Assembly: GCA_017512145.1 (NCBI GenBank)
Contig: JAFWHB010000020.1
Coordinates: forward strand, 1 to 58,005
Reading direction: 5' to 3'
From: Mogibacterium sp.
GTDB taxonomy: Bacteria; Bacillota; Clostridia; Peptostreptococcales; Anaerovoracaceae
Length of the DNA: 58,005 bases
Shown: one piece after another, positions 23,938-33,307 of the stretch
Position numbering within the stretch: position 1 is the stretch's first letter
How the letters are laid out: each line of letters starts with the position of its first letter
Notes under the pieces: generated by a model
Seen by the model: only the letters and a program-made list of their open reading frames with translations
Databases searched by the model: none
What the model was told of the DNA's origin: nothing
Translations under genes and position numbers: made by a program

Positions 23938-25125
23938 ATGAAGATAGAACTTATAGCCACCGCTACATTCGGTTTAGAAGCTGTTGTCAGGCGCGAGATC
24001 GAAGCTCTCGGTTACAAGATAATCAGGACGGAGGATGGCCGCGTCACATACATGGGCGATGAGAGAGCCATTGTCAGATCGAATCTCTGGCTGAGATCAG
24101 CAGACAGAGTATATATTCGCATGGGCGAATTTACGGCGAAGACTTTTGAAGAGCTCTTCCAGCAGACCAAAGCTATCGCATGGGAAGACATCATTCCGGT
24201 CGACGGCAGGTTCCCTGTGGTCGGAGGTTCGGTGAAATCCGTTCTTCACAGCGTGCCGGCCTGCCAGAGCATTGTCAACAAGGCTGTTGCATCAAGGCTC
24301 GGAGATTTCTATTGCCTGAGCCATCTCCCTGAGACAGGTGGAGAATACAGTATCAGGTTCATGGCGAACAAGGACAAATTCCTGCTGATGATAGATACAA
24401 GCGGTGAAGGTCTCCATAAGAGAGGCTACAGAGTGCAGGATGTTGCGGCTCCAATGAAGGAGACACTAGCAGCAGCTCTTGTACAGCTCAGCTTCTACCG
24501 CAAGGACAGGATACTCGTAGATACCTGCTGCGGTTCGGGAACGATCCCGATCGAGGCTGCCATGATAGCAAGGAATATAGCGCCGGGGCTCAGCCGGAGC
24601 TTTGCCTGCGAGAAGTGGGACATGATCTCTCCGGATATCTGGAAGGAAGAGAAGAAGGCTGCATTCGAGGCAGCGGACTTCGATACAGAGCTCAATATAA
24701 CAGGACTGGATATCGACAGGAAGGCCATGAAGGCTGCTAAGGCTAATGCAGATGAGGCCGGACTGATCGACGATATAGATTTTGCATCCATGGATATGAC
24801 GAACTGGATGCCGGGCGATGGCATACCTAAGGGCGCATCCAGAGATGATCACGGCGTAGTTATCTCGAACCTGCCATACGCAATGCGCGTCGGAACGACC
24901 GAAGGCAACAAGAAGATCTATCAGCACTTTGGCAAGCTCATGAAGGAGTGCCCGAACTGGTCATTCTTCCTCATCACAGCAGACAAAGAAATCGAAAAAG
25001 AACTAGAAAAAATCACCGGAAGGAAAGCAGACCGCCGACGTAAGTTGTATAATGGAACCATAGAGACGCAGTTCTATCAATATCATGGAGAGAGACCTAA
25101 GAAGGTAACTGACAGAGAGGGATAG
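23938..25125 (+). CDS. THUMP-domain class I RNA methyltransferase (RlmL/YpsC-like)
   Basis: 395 residues: N-terminal ferredoxin-like and THUMP region (~1-165, IELIATATFGLEAVVRREIEALGY) followed by a Rossmann methyltransferase with SAM motif VDTCCGSGTIPIEAA (~200) and ITGLDIDRKAMKAAKANA. The catalytic motif is SNLPYAMRVG, i.e. NLPY instead of the NPPY usual in this family. The family generally makes m2G in rRNA or tRNA; the exact target is not deducible. Its stop is 2 nt before the ATG of the hydrolase gene, so the two are co-translated. Confidence 0.88.
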   Translation: MKIELIATATFGLEAVVRREIEALGYKIIRTEDGRVTYMGDERAIVRSNLWLRSADRVYIRMGEFTAKTFEELFQQTKAIAWEDIIPVDGRFPVVGGSVKSVLHSVPACQSIVNKAVASRLGDFYCLSHLPETGGEYSIRFMANKDKFLLMIDTSGEGLHKRGYRVQDVAAPMKETLAAALVQLSFYRKDRILVDTCCGSGTIPIEAAMIARNIAPGLSRSFACEKWDMISPDIWKEEKKAAFEAADFDTELNITGLDIDRKAMKAAKANADEAGLIDDIDFASMDMTNWMPGDGIPKGASRDDHGVVISNLPYAMRVGTTEGNKKIYQHFGKLMKECPNWSFFLITADKEIEKELEKITGRKADRRRKLYNGTIETQFYQYHGERPKKVTDREG

Positions 25126-25127
25126 TT

Positions 25128-26066
25128 ATGACCAAGCAGAATTTCTATTATCCGTCACAGGACGGCAAGACCAAGATACACGCAATCAGATGGGATCCGG
25201 AAGGCAAGCCTAAGGCAATCCTCCAGATCATCCACGGAATGATCGAGTTCATCGACAGATATGATGATTTCGCTAAGTACCTGACAGAGCATGGCTATCT
25301 CGTCTGCGGCGAGGATCACCTCGGTCACGGAGAGTCAGTACAGTCTGATGAGTATCATGGATACTTTGGCAAGAAGGGCAATGAGTGGGTCATCGGAGAC
25401 ATCCACCAGCTGAGACTCAAGATGCAGCAGGAGTTCCCGGACACACCGTACCTGATGCTTGGACACAGCATGGGATCATTCCTGATCCGTCAGTACATCA
25501 CAGAGCAGGACGGAGAATATGCTAAGGGCCTCAAGGGCGTTATCGTAATGGGTACAGGCTGGCAGCCAAATGCCGTCCTCAGGACAGGCAGAGCTGTAGC
25601 CAAGCTCCTCGGAACAGGCAAGCCTGGCAAGACAGCAGGATTCATCGATGTGCTGAGCTTTGGCTCTAACCTCAAGAAGATAGATAATCCAAGAACACAG
25701 TCTGACTGGCTGACCAAGGACGAGGCGATCGTAGACTGGTACCGCGCTCAGCCATGGTGCACCTTCAGATTCAGCCCTAATGGTTACTTCCACATGTTCT
25801 CGGGAATGCTCAAGGCACACGATCCTAAGAGAATGGCCAAGCTTCCTGAGGGACTTCCGATCCTCTTCACATCAGGTGCTGAGGACCCTGTCGGAGCATG
25901 GGGCGAGGGCGTAAGGAAGGCTTTCATGGTCTACAGCGAGAACTCACCTTGCGAGGTCAGCATCAAGCTCTACGATGGCGACAGACACGAGATCCTCAAC
26001 GAGACAGACAGAGACGTAGTATACAAGGACATGCTCGACTTCCTCGAGTACTGCCTGGATAAGTAA
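25128..26066 (+). CDS. Alpha/beta hydrolase, monoacylglycerol-lipase-like
   Basis: 312 residues, serine hydrolase fold. The nucleophile elbow GHSMG (Ser114) follows the oxyanion segment IIHGMIEFIDRYDDFAKYL and EDHLGHGES, both typical of lysophospholipase/monoglyceride lipase-like proteins (Hydrolase_4). A late Asp (SGAEDPVGAWG) and His (DGDRHEILNE) complete the expected triad. No signal peptide, so the ester substrate is probably intracellular. The start is 2 nt after the methyltransferase stop; GAGAGGG at the end of that gene can act as ribosome site. Confidence 0.88.
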   Translation: MTKQNFYYPSQDGKTKIHAIRWDPEGKPKAILQIIHGMIEFIDRYDDFAKYLTEHGYLVCGEDHLGHGESVQSDEYHGYFGKKGNEWVIGDIHQLRLKMQQEFPDTPYLMLGHSMGSFLIRQYITEQDGEYAKGLKGVIVMGTGWQPNAVLRTGRAVAKLLGTGKPGKTAGFIDVLSFGSNLKKIDNPRTQSDWLTKDEAIVDWYRAQPWCTFRFSPNGYFHMFSGMLKAHDPKRMAKLPEGLPILFTSGAEDPVGAWGEGVRKAFMVYSENSPCEVSIKLYDGDRHEILNETDRDVVYKDMLDFLEYCLDK

Positions 26067-26109
26067 TACACAACAACATTTTCATAATGCCGGGAGGCAC
26101 TGAGTCAGA

Positions 26110-26877
26110 ATGAGTTACGACATCAACTTAATTATTCGAATAGTGACAGCCATAATACTTGCCGTTATCCTTGGTAACGGCAGTGTTGTGGCTTTCAATA
26201 ATATTAGGGCAAAATGGTTCGAAGACTTCGATGAGAACGATCCGGCCAAAGAGTTAACAGGTGAGCCACGCAAGATACTTCCGCCGGAGCTTGTACGGGC
26301 GGACAATGAGGGACGTCAGAGACTGCCGAGCACGCCTTGGAAGTACGCCTTTGTTGGATACTTTGGCATAGTCGGGATATACCTTGCCGTGAAAGGCGGG
26401 AGCGTCACCTTCGAACTTGCGGTGATGTGCGTGCTGTTCGTTGTCCTTGAGATGGCGATCTCAGATCAGCTCTACAGGGTCGTGCCTGATCAGTTCAGCA
26501 TCTTCCTTGCGATAATGTCAATCGCTTTCTTCAGTTATCATGAGAAATGGTGGGAGCCTGCAGCAGGAGCTGCGCTGGGATTCGGGATATCCCTTGTTAT
26601 ATTCGGCCTCGGATACCTGCTCTTCAGGACAGGCTCGATCGGAGGAGCGGATATCAAATTCTTCACATGCATGGGCCTGATAGCGGGAAGGTCCGGGATT
26701 GTGATAATATACATACTGACAACGCTGCTGTTCGCAGTATATTCAGCAATAAAGATAGCCGCGGGACGTGGCAGCATCAGGGATTCATTTGCCATGATGC
26801 CGGCAGCCTGCGCAGCGGTAACGATATACTTCGTCTTCCTGTGGAACGCAGGAGATATAATACTTTTCAATCTGTAA
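26110..26877 (+). CDS. A24-family (prepilin peptidase-like) membrane aspartic protease
   Basis: 255 residues with about six or seven membrane segments. The two catalytic Asp motifs of prepilin/preflagellin peptidases are visible: Asp119 in ISDQLYRVVPD and Asp181 in SIGGADIKF. It lacks the N-terminal Cys-rich methyltransferase domain of bifunctional PilD enzymes, as in CpaA-type peptidases. A polar ~50-residue loop (35-75) follows the first helix. No pilin or type II secretion genes are in this window, so its substrate is unknown. It ends 3 nt before truA. Confidence 0.8.
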   Translation: MSYDINLIIRIVTAIILAVILGNGSVVAFNNIRAKWFEDFDENDPAKELTGEPRKILPPELVRADNEGRQRLPSTPWKYAFVGYFGIVGIYLAVKGGSVTFELAVMCVLFVVLEMAISDQLYRVVPDQFSIFLAIMSIAFFSYHEKWWEPAAGAALGFGISLVIFGLGYLLFRTGSIGGADIKFFTCMGLIAGRSGIVIIYILTTLLFAVYSAIKIAAGRGSIRDSFAMMPAACAAVTIYFVFLWNAGDIILFNL

Positions 26878-26880
26878 AGA

Positions 26881-27669
26881 ATGGGCAAGAACGTACTTAT
26901 AAGAATCGAATATGATGGCACGAATTTCTCCGGATGGCAGAAGCAGCCCAAGGCGAGGACCGTCCAGGGCGAGATCGAGCATGTTCTCAAGTACATCGCT
27001 ATGGAGGATGTGAACATCCACGGGACGAGTCGCACAGACGCGGGAGTGCATGCTCTTGGGCAGTGCGCGAGCTTTGAGTGGAACTGCCCGATGCCTGTCG
27101 ACAAGCTGCCGGAGGTCATGAACAGACGGTTTGGCGCAGGAGGTACGGGAAGGTCGGGAGCTCCGGGAGACATCAGGATAATCTCGGCCGAGGTAATGCC
27201 GGATGACTTCCACGCAAGGTATTCATGTACTGGTAAGACATACAGGTACATCATCGACAAGACCGGAGATATATTCCGCCGCAAGCAGGCCTTCCAGTAT
27301 CCTGAGGCTGACCAGCTCGATATTGAGGCCATGAGAGAGGCGGCCGCGCACATAGTAGGGACACACGATTTCAAGTGCTTTGAGACGGCAGGCGGGACAC
27401 CAAGAGAGACAACGGTCAGAACTGTTTCGAGGCTTGATATAGAAGACAGAGAAGACAGCATAGTAATTGAGATCACAGGAGACGGATTCCTGTATAACAT
27501 GGTCAGGATCATTGTCGGGACTCTGGTCGAGGTAGGCATCGGCAGGAAGTCTGCAGATGAACTGCCCGGGATAATCGAGGGCCGCGACAGGGGCAAGGCG
27601 GGATTCACAGCGCCGCCGCAGGGACTGTATCTTAAGGAAATATATTTCGGGGAGAATCTTAGTGTATAA
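26881..27669 (+). CDS. truA: tRNA pseudouridine(38-40) synthase TruA
   Basis: 262 residues. Catalytic Asp53 sits in GTSRTDAGVHA. Other family motifs: RIEYDGTNFSGWQKQP, VMPDDFHARYSCTGKTYRYII, and FLYNMVRIIVGTLVEVG near the C-terminus. It isomerises uridines 38-40 of the anticodon stem. The ATG follows the peptidase stop by 3 nt and its end overlaps the scpA GTG start by 8 nt. Confidence 0.95.
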   Translation: MGKNVLIRIEYDGTNFSGWQKQPKARTVQGEIEHVLKYIAMEDVNIHGTSRTDAGVHALGQCASFEWNCPMPVDKLPEVMNRRFGAGGTGRSGAPGDIRIISAEVMPDDFHARYSCTGKTYRYIIDKTGDIFRRKQAFQYPEADQLDIEAMREAAAHIVGTHDFKCFETAGGTPRETTVRTVSRLDIEDREDSIVIEITGDGFLYNMVRIIVGTLVEVGIGRKSADELPGIIEGRDRGKAGFTAPPQGLYLKEIYFGENLSV

Positions 27670-28414
27670 GGTAAGAATAGACAAATTTGAAGGGCCGTTC
27701 GACCTGCTTGTATATCTCCTGGAGAATGCCAGGATGGATATATATGACATCAGGGTCGCTGAGATAACGGAGCAGTATATCAACTACCTCAAGGAGATGG
27801 ATGATCTCAATATTGAGGTGGATACCGAGTTCATCGTGCTCGCGGCAGTCCTCATCAGGCTCAAATCTCACATGCTCCTGCCGAGAGTGACCGAGGCGGG
27901 CGAGATAATGATCGAAGAGGATCCTCGCGAGGAACTCAAGGGAAGACTTCTTGAGTACGTCAGAACCAAGAAGATCGCAGAGATGCTCGCTGAACGCGAG
28001 GAATACAACCTTGCCATCCACGAGAAGCCTGCGGAGGATATGTCGGCATATATCGACAATCCTGAGGAGATCCTCTACGCGACTGAGGAGCAGATGGTCA
28101 GCGCATTCATACTCTTCCTGACCCGCAAGAAGAAGGTCGAGGAGGTATCGAGAAGATACCAGAGAGTGCGCCGCCGCAAGGAGACCATCGAGGCCAGGAT
28201 CCAGGACATGACAGACATGCTCGAGGAGAAGTTCAAGTCGGGAAGAGGCACGGTTTCTTTCGCAGAGCTGCTGCCTGAGAAGCCGGACAGATACGATGTG
28301 ACACTCTCGTTCATGTCGCTTCTCTCGATGATAAGGAACCAGGGCTATGACGCAGAACAGAAAGAGAACTACGGCGAGATAATCGTCAGAAGGAAGGAGC
28401 AGGCAGATGTATAG
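27662..28414 (+). CDS. scpA: Segregation and condensation protein A
   Basis: 250 residues, kleisin subunit of the SMC-ScpAB condensin. Family blocks: the N-terminal [55 protein letters not shown], and the C-terminal winged-helix [10 protein letters not shown]...[15 protein letters not shown] start at 27662 lies inside the last codons of truA; no in-frame ATG precedes the conserved KFEGPFDLL. It overlaps scpB by 8 nt. Confidence 0.95.
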   Translation: MYKVRIDKFEGPFDLLVYLLENARMDIYDIRVAEITEQYINYLKEMDDLNIEVDTEFIVLAAVLIRLKSHMLLPRVTEAGEIMIEEDPREELKGRLLEYVRTKKIAEMLAEREEYNLAIHEKPAEDMSAYIDNPEEILYATEEQMVSAFILFLTRKKKVEEVSRRYQRVRRRKETIEARIQDMTDMLEEKFKSGRGTVSFAELLPEKPDRYDVTLSFMSLLSMIRNQGYDAEQKENYGEIIVRRKEQADV

Positions 28415-29006
28415 CAGGAAAGTAATGAAATCCGCACTTGAGACCATGATGTTCATGTGGGGTGAACCACTCGAGGTCAAGGACGCTGCCGAAGTGCTCG
28501 AGGCGGACAAGTCCGAAGTAAGAGAGCTCTTCAGGGAGCTTATGGATGAATATGAGCAGGAGGGAAGAGGCATCAGGATCCGTGAGGCAGGCGATGCATT
28601 CGGATTTGTCACATATGTGGAGAATGATCTCTTCGTACAGAAGCTCTGCACACCTGTAAGGGTCAAGAGACTTTCGCAGGCTGCTCTTGAAGTCCTTGCG
28701 ATAATCGCTTACCGCCAGCCTGTCACAAGATCCGAGATCGACTCGATCAGAGGTATCAAGAGCGAGAGAGTAATCGATGGTCTTGTGGACAAAGGTCTTG
28801 TAGAAGTCACCGGCAGGTCAGAGGCCGTCGGAAGACCTCTTATATATTCGACAACAAGAGAATTCCTCAAGAAGTTCGGCTTTGCCTCACTCAAGGATCT
28901 CCCGGAGGTTCCGGAGTATGAGGAGCTGAGAAGAAGTCCGGATGAGGAGGTGTTCGGGCAGATGACACTGGATTTCGAGGAGAGCACTGAGGAGAATGAG
29001 GAATGA
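28407..29006 (+). CDS. scpB: Segregation and condensation protein B
   Basis: 199 residues. Two winged-helix domains, with the family signature [28 protein letters not shown] followed by [28 protein letters not shown]. It binds ScpA to form the condensin accessory complex. It starts within scpA and overlaps the next gene by 4 nt (ATGA). The ~30-residue acidic C-terminal tail is common in Clostridia. Confidence 0.95.
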   Translation: MYSRKVMKSALETMMFMWGEPLEVKDAAEVLEADKSEVRELFRELMDEYEQEGRGIRIREAGDAFGFVTYVENDLFVQKLCTPVRVKRLSQAALEVLAIIAYRQPVTRSEIDSIRGIKSERVIDGLVDKGLVEVTGRSEAVGRPLIYSTTREFLKKFGFASLKDLPEVPEYEELRRSPDEEVFGQMTLDFEESTEENEE

Positions 29007-29704
29007 GAATTAATCAGTACATAGCAGCAGCCGGCATCACCAGCAGGCGTAAGGCTGATGAGATGATAGGAGAGGGCAGAGTCAGAGTCAATGGCAAGGT
29101 CCTCGCAAATCCTGGCTATCACGTTGAAGAAGGCGATGTAGTCGAAGTAGACGGCGCAAGGATCACTCCGGTCCAGAAGAAGGTCTACTATCTTCTGAAC
29201 AAGCCGACAGGATATGTCACTTCGACAGCAGATAAGGAGGGAAGACCTCTCGTAACAGAGCTCGTGCCTGACAGCGTGAGAGTATTCCCGGTCGGCAGGC
29301 TCGATTACAATACATCGGGACTTCTGATCCTGACCAATGACGGAGATCTCTCGAACAAGCTGATGCATCCGTCACATGAATTTGCCAAGAAGTATCTCGT
29401 AAGAGCCAAGGGCATCGTTACACTTGCAGATGCTAAGAAGCTCGAAGAAGGCGTCGATATCGGAGGGTTTGTCACTTCTCCTGCCGAGGTCCATCTCATA
29501 AGACACGACAGGAACTCGACGCTGCTCGAGATAACGATACATGAGGGCAAGAACAGACAGGTAAGAAGGATGCTCAAGGCAATTGACCATCCGGTAGAAG
29601 AGCTCTGCAGGACGGGCCTTGGCAATCTGACGATCGGCAGACTGTCAACGGGTCAGTGCCGCAAGCTGAGCCCGGCAGAAGTAGAATATCTTAAGAGAGT
29701 GTAG
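29003..29704 (+). CDS. RsuA/RluB-family 23S/16S rRNA pseudouridine synthase
   Basis: 233 residues: an S4 RNA-binding domain (1-55, [22 protein letters not shown]) followed by the synthase domain with catalytic Asp101 in [12 protein letters not shown] and the motif [11 protein letters not shown]. The gene commonly follows scpAB in Bacillota, where it is RluB, modifying 23S rRNA near position 2605; that assignment rests on context. ATGA overlap with scpB. A strong palindromic terminator lies 19 nt beyond the stop. Confidence 0.92.
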   Translation: MRINQYIAAAGITSRRKADEMIGEGRVRVNGKVLANPGYHVEEGDVVEVDGARITPVQKKVYYLLNKPTGYVTSTADKEGRPLVTELVPDSVRVFPVGRLDYNTSGLLILTNDGDLSNKLMHPSHEFAKKYLVRAKGIVTLADAKKLEEGVDIGGFVTSPAEVHLIRHDRNSTLLEITIHEGKNRQVRRMLKAIDHPVEELCRTGLGNLTIGRLSTGQCRKLSPAEVEYLKRV

Positions 29705-29723
29705 AATAATAAGCCAAATAAAA

Positions 29724-29756
29724 AGCGGTCCCGCGCGGGACCGCTATATTTATTTG
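29724..29756. terminator. Bidirectional terminator between convergent genes
   Basis: 22-bp perfect palindrome AGCGGTCCCGC-GCGGGACCGCT (29724-29745). The plus strand continues ATATTTATTT; the minus strand continues into TTTTTATTT, so the stronger T-run serves the minus-strand gene. Confidence 0.88.
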
Positions 29757-29763
29757 ATGTCTA

Positions 29764-30417
29764 TTAGATTCCTTCGATGTCTGAGAGGAGGTCAAGGCCT
29801 TTGCTGCCTTTGATGTAGGCTTCGATGATATTGACTGCGCCCTCGACTCCTGCACGGCTTGTGTTGATCAGGAGATCGTATACGTCTCTGCCGCCCCACT
29901 TGTTGTCTGTGTAGAATTCGTAGTATCTGCGGCGCTGCTTGTCGATCTGCTTGACGTACTTCTCCATGCTGGCCTCGTCATAATGCTCATCCGGATACTT
30001 GATAGGGGATATCGCAAGATTCCTCTGAACTCTTGCCTCGATAGGAGCGAAAATGAATATGCTGACATGGTCAGTTTCGCTGAGGATATAATCAGCAGCA
30101 CGGCCGACGATTACACAGCTCTCCTCAGCAGCGATCTCTCTTATGATCCTGAACTCTTCTTCCTGGATCTTCGAATAAGGAGATACCTGGAACGAATCAA
30201 ATCCTGTGAAGAGGGAAGCAACTGGATATTCCGGAGCCTTCTCATCATTCTCTCTTATATATTCCTCATGATATCCTGTGCTGGCAGCTGCTCTTGAAAT
30301 GATCTCCTCATCGAAGAACTTGATGCCAAGTCTCTCAGCAAGTCTTCTTCCGACCTCATGGCCGCCGCTTCCGAATTCTCTATCTATAGTAACTATGATC
30401 TTATGCATAATCAGCAC
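29764..30417 (-). CDS. Cytidylate kinase-like protein
   Basis: 217 residues. The P-loop-like N-terminus MHKIIVTIDREFGSGGHEVGRRLAERLGIKFFDEEII and VIVGRAADYIL match the cytidylate-kinase-like family (AAA/NMPK-like fold). The degenerate phosphate loop REFGSGGHEVG is typical. It is not the canonical Cmk usually found with other conserved genes; substrate uncertain. The start may be GTG 30417 (AAAGG 5 nt upstream) or ATG 30408, which fits the homologous N-terminus better. The C-terminal ~90 residues are charged and helical. Confidence 0.8.
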   Translation of the reverse strand: MLIMHKIIVTIDREFGSGGHEVGRRLAERLGIKFFDEEIISRAAASTGYHEEYIRENDEKAPEYPVASLFTGFDSFQVSPYSKIQEEEFRIIREIAAEESCVIVGRAADYILSETDHVSIFIFAPIEARVQRNLAISPIKYPDEHYDEASMEKYVKQIDKQRRRYYEFYTDNKWGGRDVYDLLINTSRAGVEGAVNIIEAYIKGSKGLDLLSDIEGI

Positions 30418-30440
30418 CCAAACCTTTCACTAAAGTTAAC

Positions 30441-31670
30441 TTATTGTAACACTTTTGCAGCCTCTGTGGCAAAGGCTCTCATGTCATGTGCGGACTGGAA
30501 AATCGCTCTCGCATTATCGTCTCTGCCGCCGCCTCTGCCGTTATGCTCCTTGGCATGTTCCTTGATGTACTGTCCGCATTTGATATCGCCGGATGAGAAC
30601 ATGATGCATGTGAGACTCTCAGGCTGCATCATGAGAAGGACTTTGCCCTCTGTCTCGCCGATGACTGAGAATCCGAGCTTGAGAAGGTCATCATTACTCA
30701 GGATATCCGATGAATATGTATATACATTAGAGTCTGCCGCATCGATCTCGCTGAGGATCTTGGCACACTCAGCATCTCTTACATATGATGACATCATAGC
30801 GAGCCTTGCTCTTAGAGCAGCCGTGTTCTCAGCCTCTGTATCAAGCCTGCTTAAAAGATCCTTGCTGCTGCAGGAATATCTCTTAGCTACCTCGGCGAGA
30901 AGCCTGGAATCGGAAGAAAGTCTATCCTTGGCCATTCTGCCGCAGTCAAAGTAGACGCGGTTCATGCCCTTGTTCGGATCACATTTGTAGATCGCAACGA
31001 GACCTACCTCTGCACTCGACTTTGGATGTGTACCGCAGCAGGCGATGCAGTCGAGAGGATCACCCGGATCTCCGACGGTGACGACGAAAACTTTGCCCTC
31101 GTGAGGCACCTGCTTGCGTACCGGCAGGGCAAGAGAAGATTCATAGTCGTCAAAGCAGCTTACTGTGACCGGAAGATCTGCCCAGACAGCCTCGTTGACA
31201 GTGCGCTCTGCGAGGAGAAGCTCCTCATCAGTAAGCATGCGGCCGCCAAGATCGATATCGATAGTTATGAACTCCTCTCCCATATGGAAACCCTTGTTGG
31301 TGCCATTGAAAAGGTTATACATTACGCCGCTGAGCATATGCTCTCCGAGGTGCCTCTGCATATTACGGAATCTGACGTCCCAGTCGATGGTCAGAGTGAC
31401 CTCATCTCCCTCGTGGAAAGTTCCCGCAGGGGCGTCAGTCTGGTGCCATACGTCAGATTCAAGACTCCTGTCTGAAGCGGCTGTGACTCTGTAAACATTA
31501 TCTCCGAGAGCGACTGTTCCGGTGTCGGATGGCTGTCCGCCGCCGAGAGGGTAGAATACCGAAGCGTCGCATGCGATGGAGTCAAAACCTCCGGATTCGG
31601 TCACTGCAGTTACCCTTGCAGTGTTCTCCCTGAGATATCTGTCTGTCTGGTAAAGTCTCAAAGTTGGCAT
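30441..31670 (-). CDS. Alanyl-tRNA editing protein, AlaX type with DHHA1 domain
   Basis: 409 residues. Free-standing relative of the AlaRS editing domain that hydrolyses mischarged Ser- or Gly-tRNA(Ala). Zinc ligands visible: His107 and His111 in RHLGEHML, and Cys211/His215 in ACCGTHPKS, the equivalent of CGGTH. The N-terminal YPLGGGQPSDTG block is standard. The C-terminal half has a helical region then a DHHA1 domain ending GRGGGRDDNARAIFQ, so it is the long AlaX form. It lies 23 nt upstream of the kinase-like gene and is probably co-transcribed with it. Confidence 0.9.
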   Translation of the reverse strand: MPTLRLYQTDRYLRENTARVTAVTESGGFDSIACDASVFYPLGGGQPSDTGTVALGDNVYRVTAASDRSLESDVWHQTDAPAGTFHEGDEVTLTIDWDVRFRNMQRHLGEHMLSGVMYNLFNGTNKGFHMGEEFITIDIDLGGRMLTDEELLLAERTVNEAVWADLPVTVSCFDDYESSLALPVRKQVPHEGKVFVVTVGDPGDPLDCIACCGTHPKSSAEVGLVAIYKCDPNKGMNRVYFDCGRMAKDRLSSDSRLLAEVAKRYSCSSKDLLSRLDTEAENTAALRARLAMMSSYVRDAECAKILSEIDAADSNVYTYSSDILSNDDLLKLGFSVIGETEGKVLLMMQPESLTCIMFSSGDIKCGQYIKEHAKEHNGRGGGRDDNARAIFQSAHDMRAFATEAAKVLQ

Positions 31671-31755
31671 ATAAAATGGTCCTTTCGAGTAATTTGAAGT
31701 GTTTCACGCGTTTCACAAAATCGAACAAAAATAGTCTTTCAGAATTTTCAAAAAC

Positions 31756-31886
31756 TGTGGATAAATCCTGTTGACACGTGGAAAAATCTTCTTCAAACGT
31801 TGAAATTACAGCGTTTTGTGGCTTGAAGTTTTCCACAGGGGGTCGTGGATAAAAATGTATACGATTGCCGGCCTATTTGTGGAAAA
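31756..31886. other. Cluster of DnaA-box-like 9-mers in a 324-bp intergenic gap
   Basis: Consensus DnaA box TTATCCACA, listed as read on the plus strand: TGTGGATAA 31756-31764 (exact, reverse), CGTGGAAAA 31777-31785, TTTTCCACA 31829-31837, CGTGGATAA 31844-31852, TGTGGAAAA 31878-31886. Four are exact or one mismatch, one has two. The flanking DNA to 31994 is AT-rich. No dnaA, dnaN, rpmH or gyrB lies nearby, so this need not be oriC. No gene is supported in 31671-31994. Confidence 0.55.
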
Positions 31887-31908
31887 ACCCTGAAGCTTCG
31901 ATAATTAT

Positions 31909-31935
31909 GCGGATTACGAAGTGTTGATAATCCGC
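31909..31935. repeat. Inverted repeat beside the DnaA-box-like cluster
   Basis: Perfect 8-bp dyad GCGGATTA / TAATCCGC with an 11-bp centre and no T-run; a possible operator or structural element. Confidence 0.5.
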
Positions 31936-31994
31936 AACAAAAAAACGAACAAACAATTAACACTCGTTGTATTCAAAAAAGAATTATTCCCTTG

Positions 31995-33293
31995 TTAATC
32001 TTCTGGCGAAGTGTCGATCAGGTCCTCGAAATACACTCCATGCGAGTGGCAGAGTGTATGGAAGACAGGTGTCTTCTCGAGGAGATATCTGCCGGTGACC
32101 TTGAGGTACGGCGAGTATACCGAGAAGATAACAGCGTTGTCGAGCGTGGTGATGCTGTTCATGTCATGCGTCATGATTATCAGCTGTCCGCCTATGGTCA
32201 GGAGGGCATAGCCGTATACATCATCACCGAGCCTATACTCTGTCTTGTTGACGTGTGAGTTGTCCTTCTTGTATATCGTGTAAAGCCATCCGTTAGGGAC
32301 GATCACAGGATCGACTCCCTGGAGCGGGGCGATGTAGTTGCCGTTGAATCCTTCGAGGATGTTGTCCGAGCAGTCAAATACTGTGATGTATTCTTTCTGT
32401 ACTACCTGTATCGCGGATTCGAATTCTGAAAGCTTGATCAGTGAGCCCACATCTATACCGGATACCTTGGCATTCCTTGATCTGTAGTCTCCGTCGAGCC
32501 AGATAACGAATGATGAGTGGTAATAACCCTTGCGCCCGAGTGTGGTGATGGTGCATCTGTACGGGAATGAAGCACCGTCCGGATGTGGTGCATCCTTAGG
32601 CGAAAGCCTTGTTATGCTGCTCCTGACAAGCGTCTGGATCCCGGGATCTGCGAGAGGACAATCCTCAATCTCGGATCTGTCCATAACTGACAGGTAGCTT
32701 GCCGCATCGTAGTCATGATCGATCACTCTCATGATGAAGTAGTTGATCGTCTCGCATGAAGCCAGTTTGGCAGGGGATGAAGCATAAATAGCGGCAGCCG
32801 TGGTACAGGTCCTTGAGGTCACACCGCCTTCAGCCAGCACGCCTGACATCATCTCAAGTCTTCTGACCGCATAGTGTCTGAAGTCTGAATTCTCTTTGTC
32901 GTCGTACTCGCGGTCGATGCCGTCTGCGGCAAGAGGAAGAGCGAGCTCGATGAGCTTGAGCATAGCATCAGGCGAGATCGTCACGACTTCGCCACCCATG
33001 ACACTCGTGAAATGGTTCCAGTGATAGTTCATCTCTTCCTTCTTGTCCTGGTAGTCGTCATTGCCCGGAATGCACTCGAACTCGAGGTACTCATCTATAC
33101 CATACTCAGAATAGTCGAGATGAAGTACCTGATAGAGATGAGCCCTGGACCTGGTCTTGCCGCGCCAGGTTATCTTCATGGCGATGACGCCCATCAGGCG
33201 GGTTGCAGTCGCCTGACATGAGACAAAGCTGTATTCCTCGAAATGATTATAATATTCAGAAAGTCGTCCTTCGACGAGCTTGAGTTCAGGCAT
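31995..33293 (-). CDS. Hypothetical protein, 432 residues, family not recognised
   Basis: Long intact frame with normal codon use and an ATG at 33293; function not recognised. No signal peptide or membrane helix is evident. The N-terminal part (MPELKLVEGRLSEYYNHFEEYSFVSCQATATRLMGVIAMKITW) looks alpha/beta; residues ~95-190 appear helical (LKLIELALPLAADGID, RRLEMMSGVLAEGG); the C-terminal half is strand-rich (YRCTITTLGRKGYYHSSFVIWL, YALLTIGGQLIIMTHDMNSITTL). It follows azlCD on the same strand with a 14-nt gap to azlD, so it could share that transcript. A 324-nt gap separates it from the AlaX gene. Confidence 0.75.
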   Translation of the reverse strand: MPELKLVEGRLSEYYNHFEEYSFVSCQATATRLMGVIAMKITWRGKTRSRAHLYQVLHLDYSEYGIDEYLEFECIPGNDDYQDKKEEMNYHWNHFTSVMGGEVVTISPDAMLKLIELALPLAADGIDREYDDKENSDFRHYAVRRLEMMSGVLAEGGVTSRTCTTAAAIYASSPAKLASCETINYFIMRVIDHDYDAASYLSVMDRSEIEDCPLADPGIQTLVRSSITRLSPKDAPHPDGASFPYRCTITTLGRKGYYHSSFVIWLDGDYRSRNAKVSGIDVGSLIKLSEFESAIQVVQKEYITVFDCSDNILEGFNGNYIAPLQGVDPVIVPNGWLYTIYKKDNSHVNKTEYRLGDDVYGYALLTIGGQLIIMTHDMNSITTLDNAVIFSVYSPYLKVTGRYLLEKTPVFHTLCHSHGVYFEDLIDTSPED

Positions 33294-33307
33294 TTAGTAT
33301 CTCCTTG

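Noticed and set aside
26538..27608. 356-codon open frame on the minus strand
   Set aside because: Antisense to the A24 peptidase and truA, which show clear families; the protein is Ser/Pro-rich shadow sequence with no domain.
27659..28666. 335-codon open frame on the minus strand
   Set aside because: Antisense to scpA and scpB; Leu/Ser-rich shadow translation.
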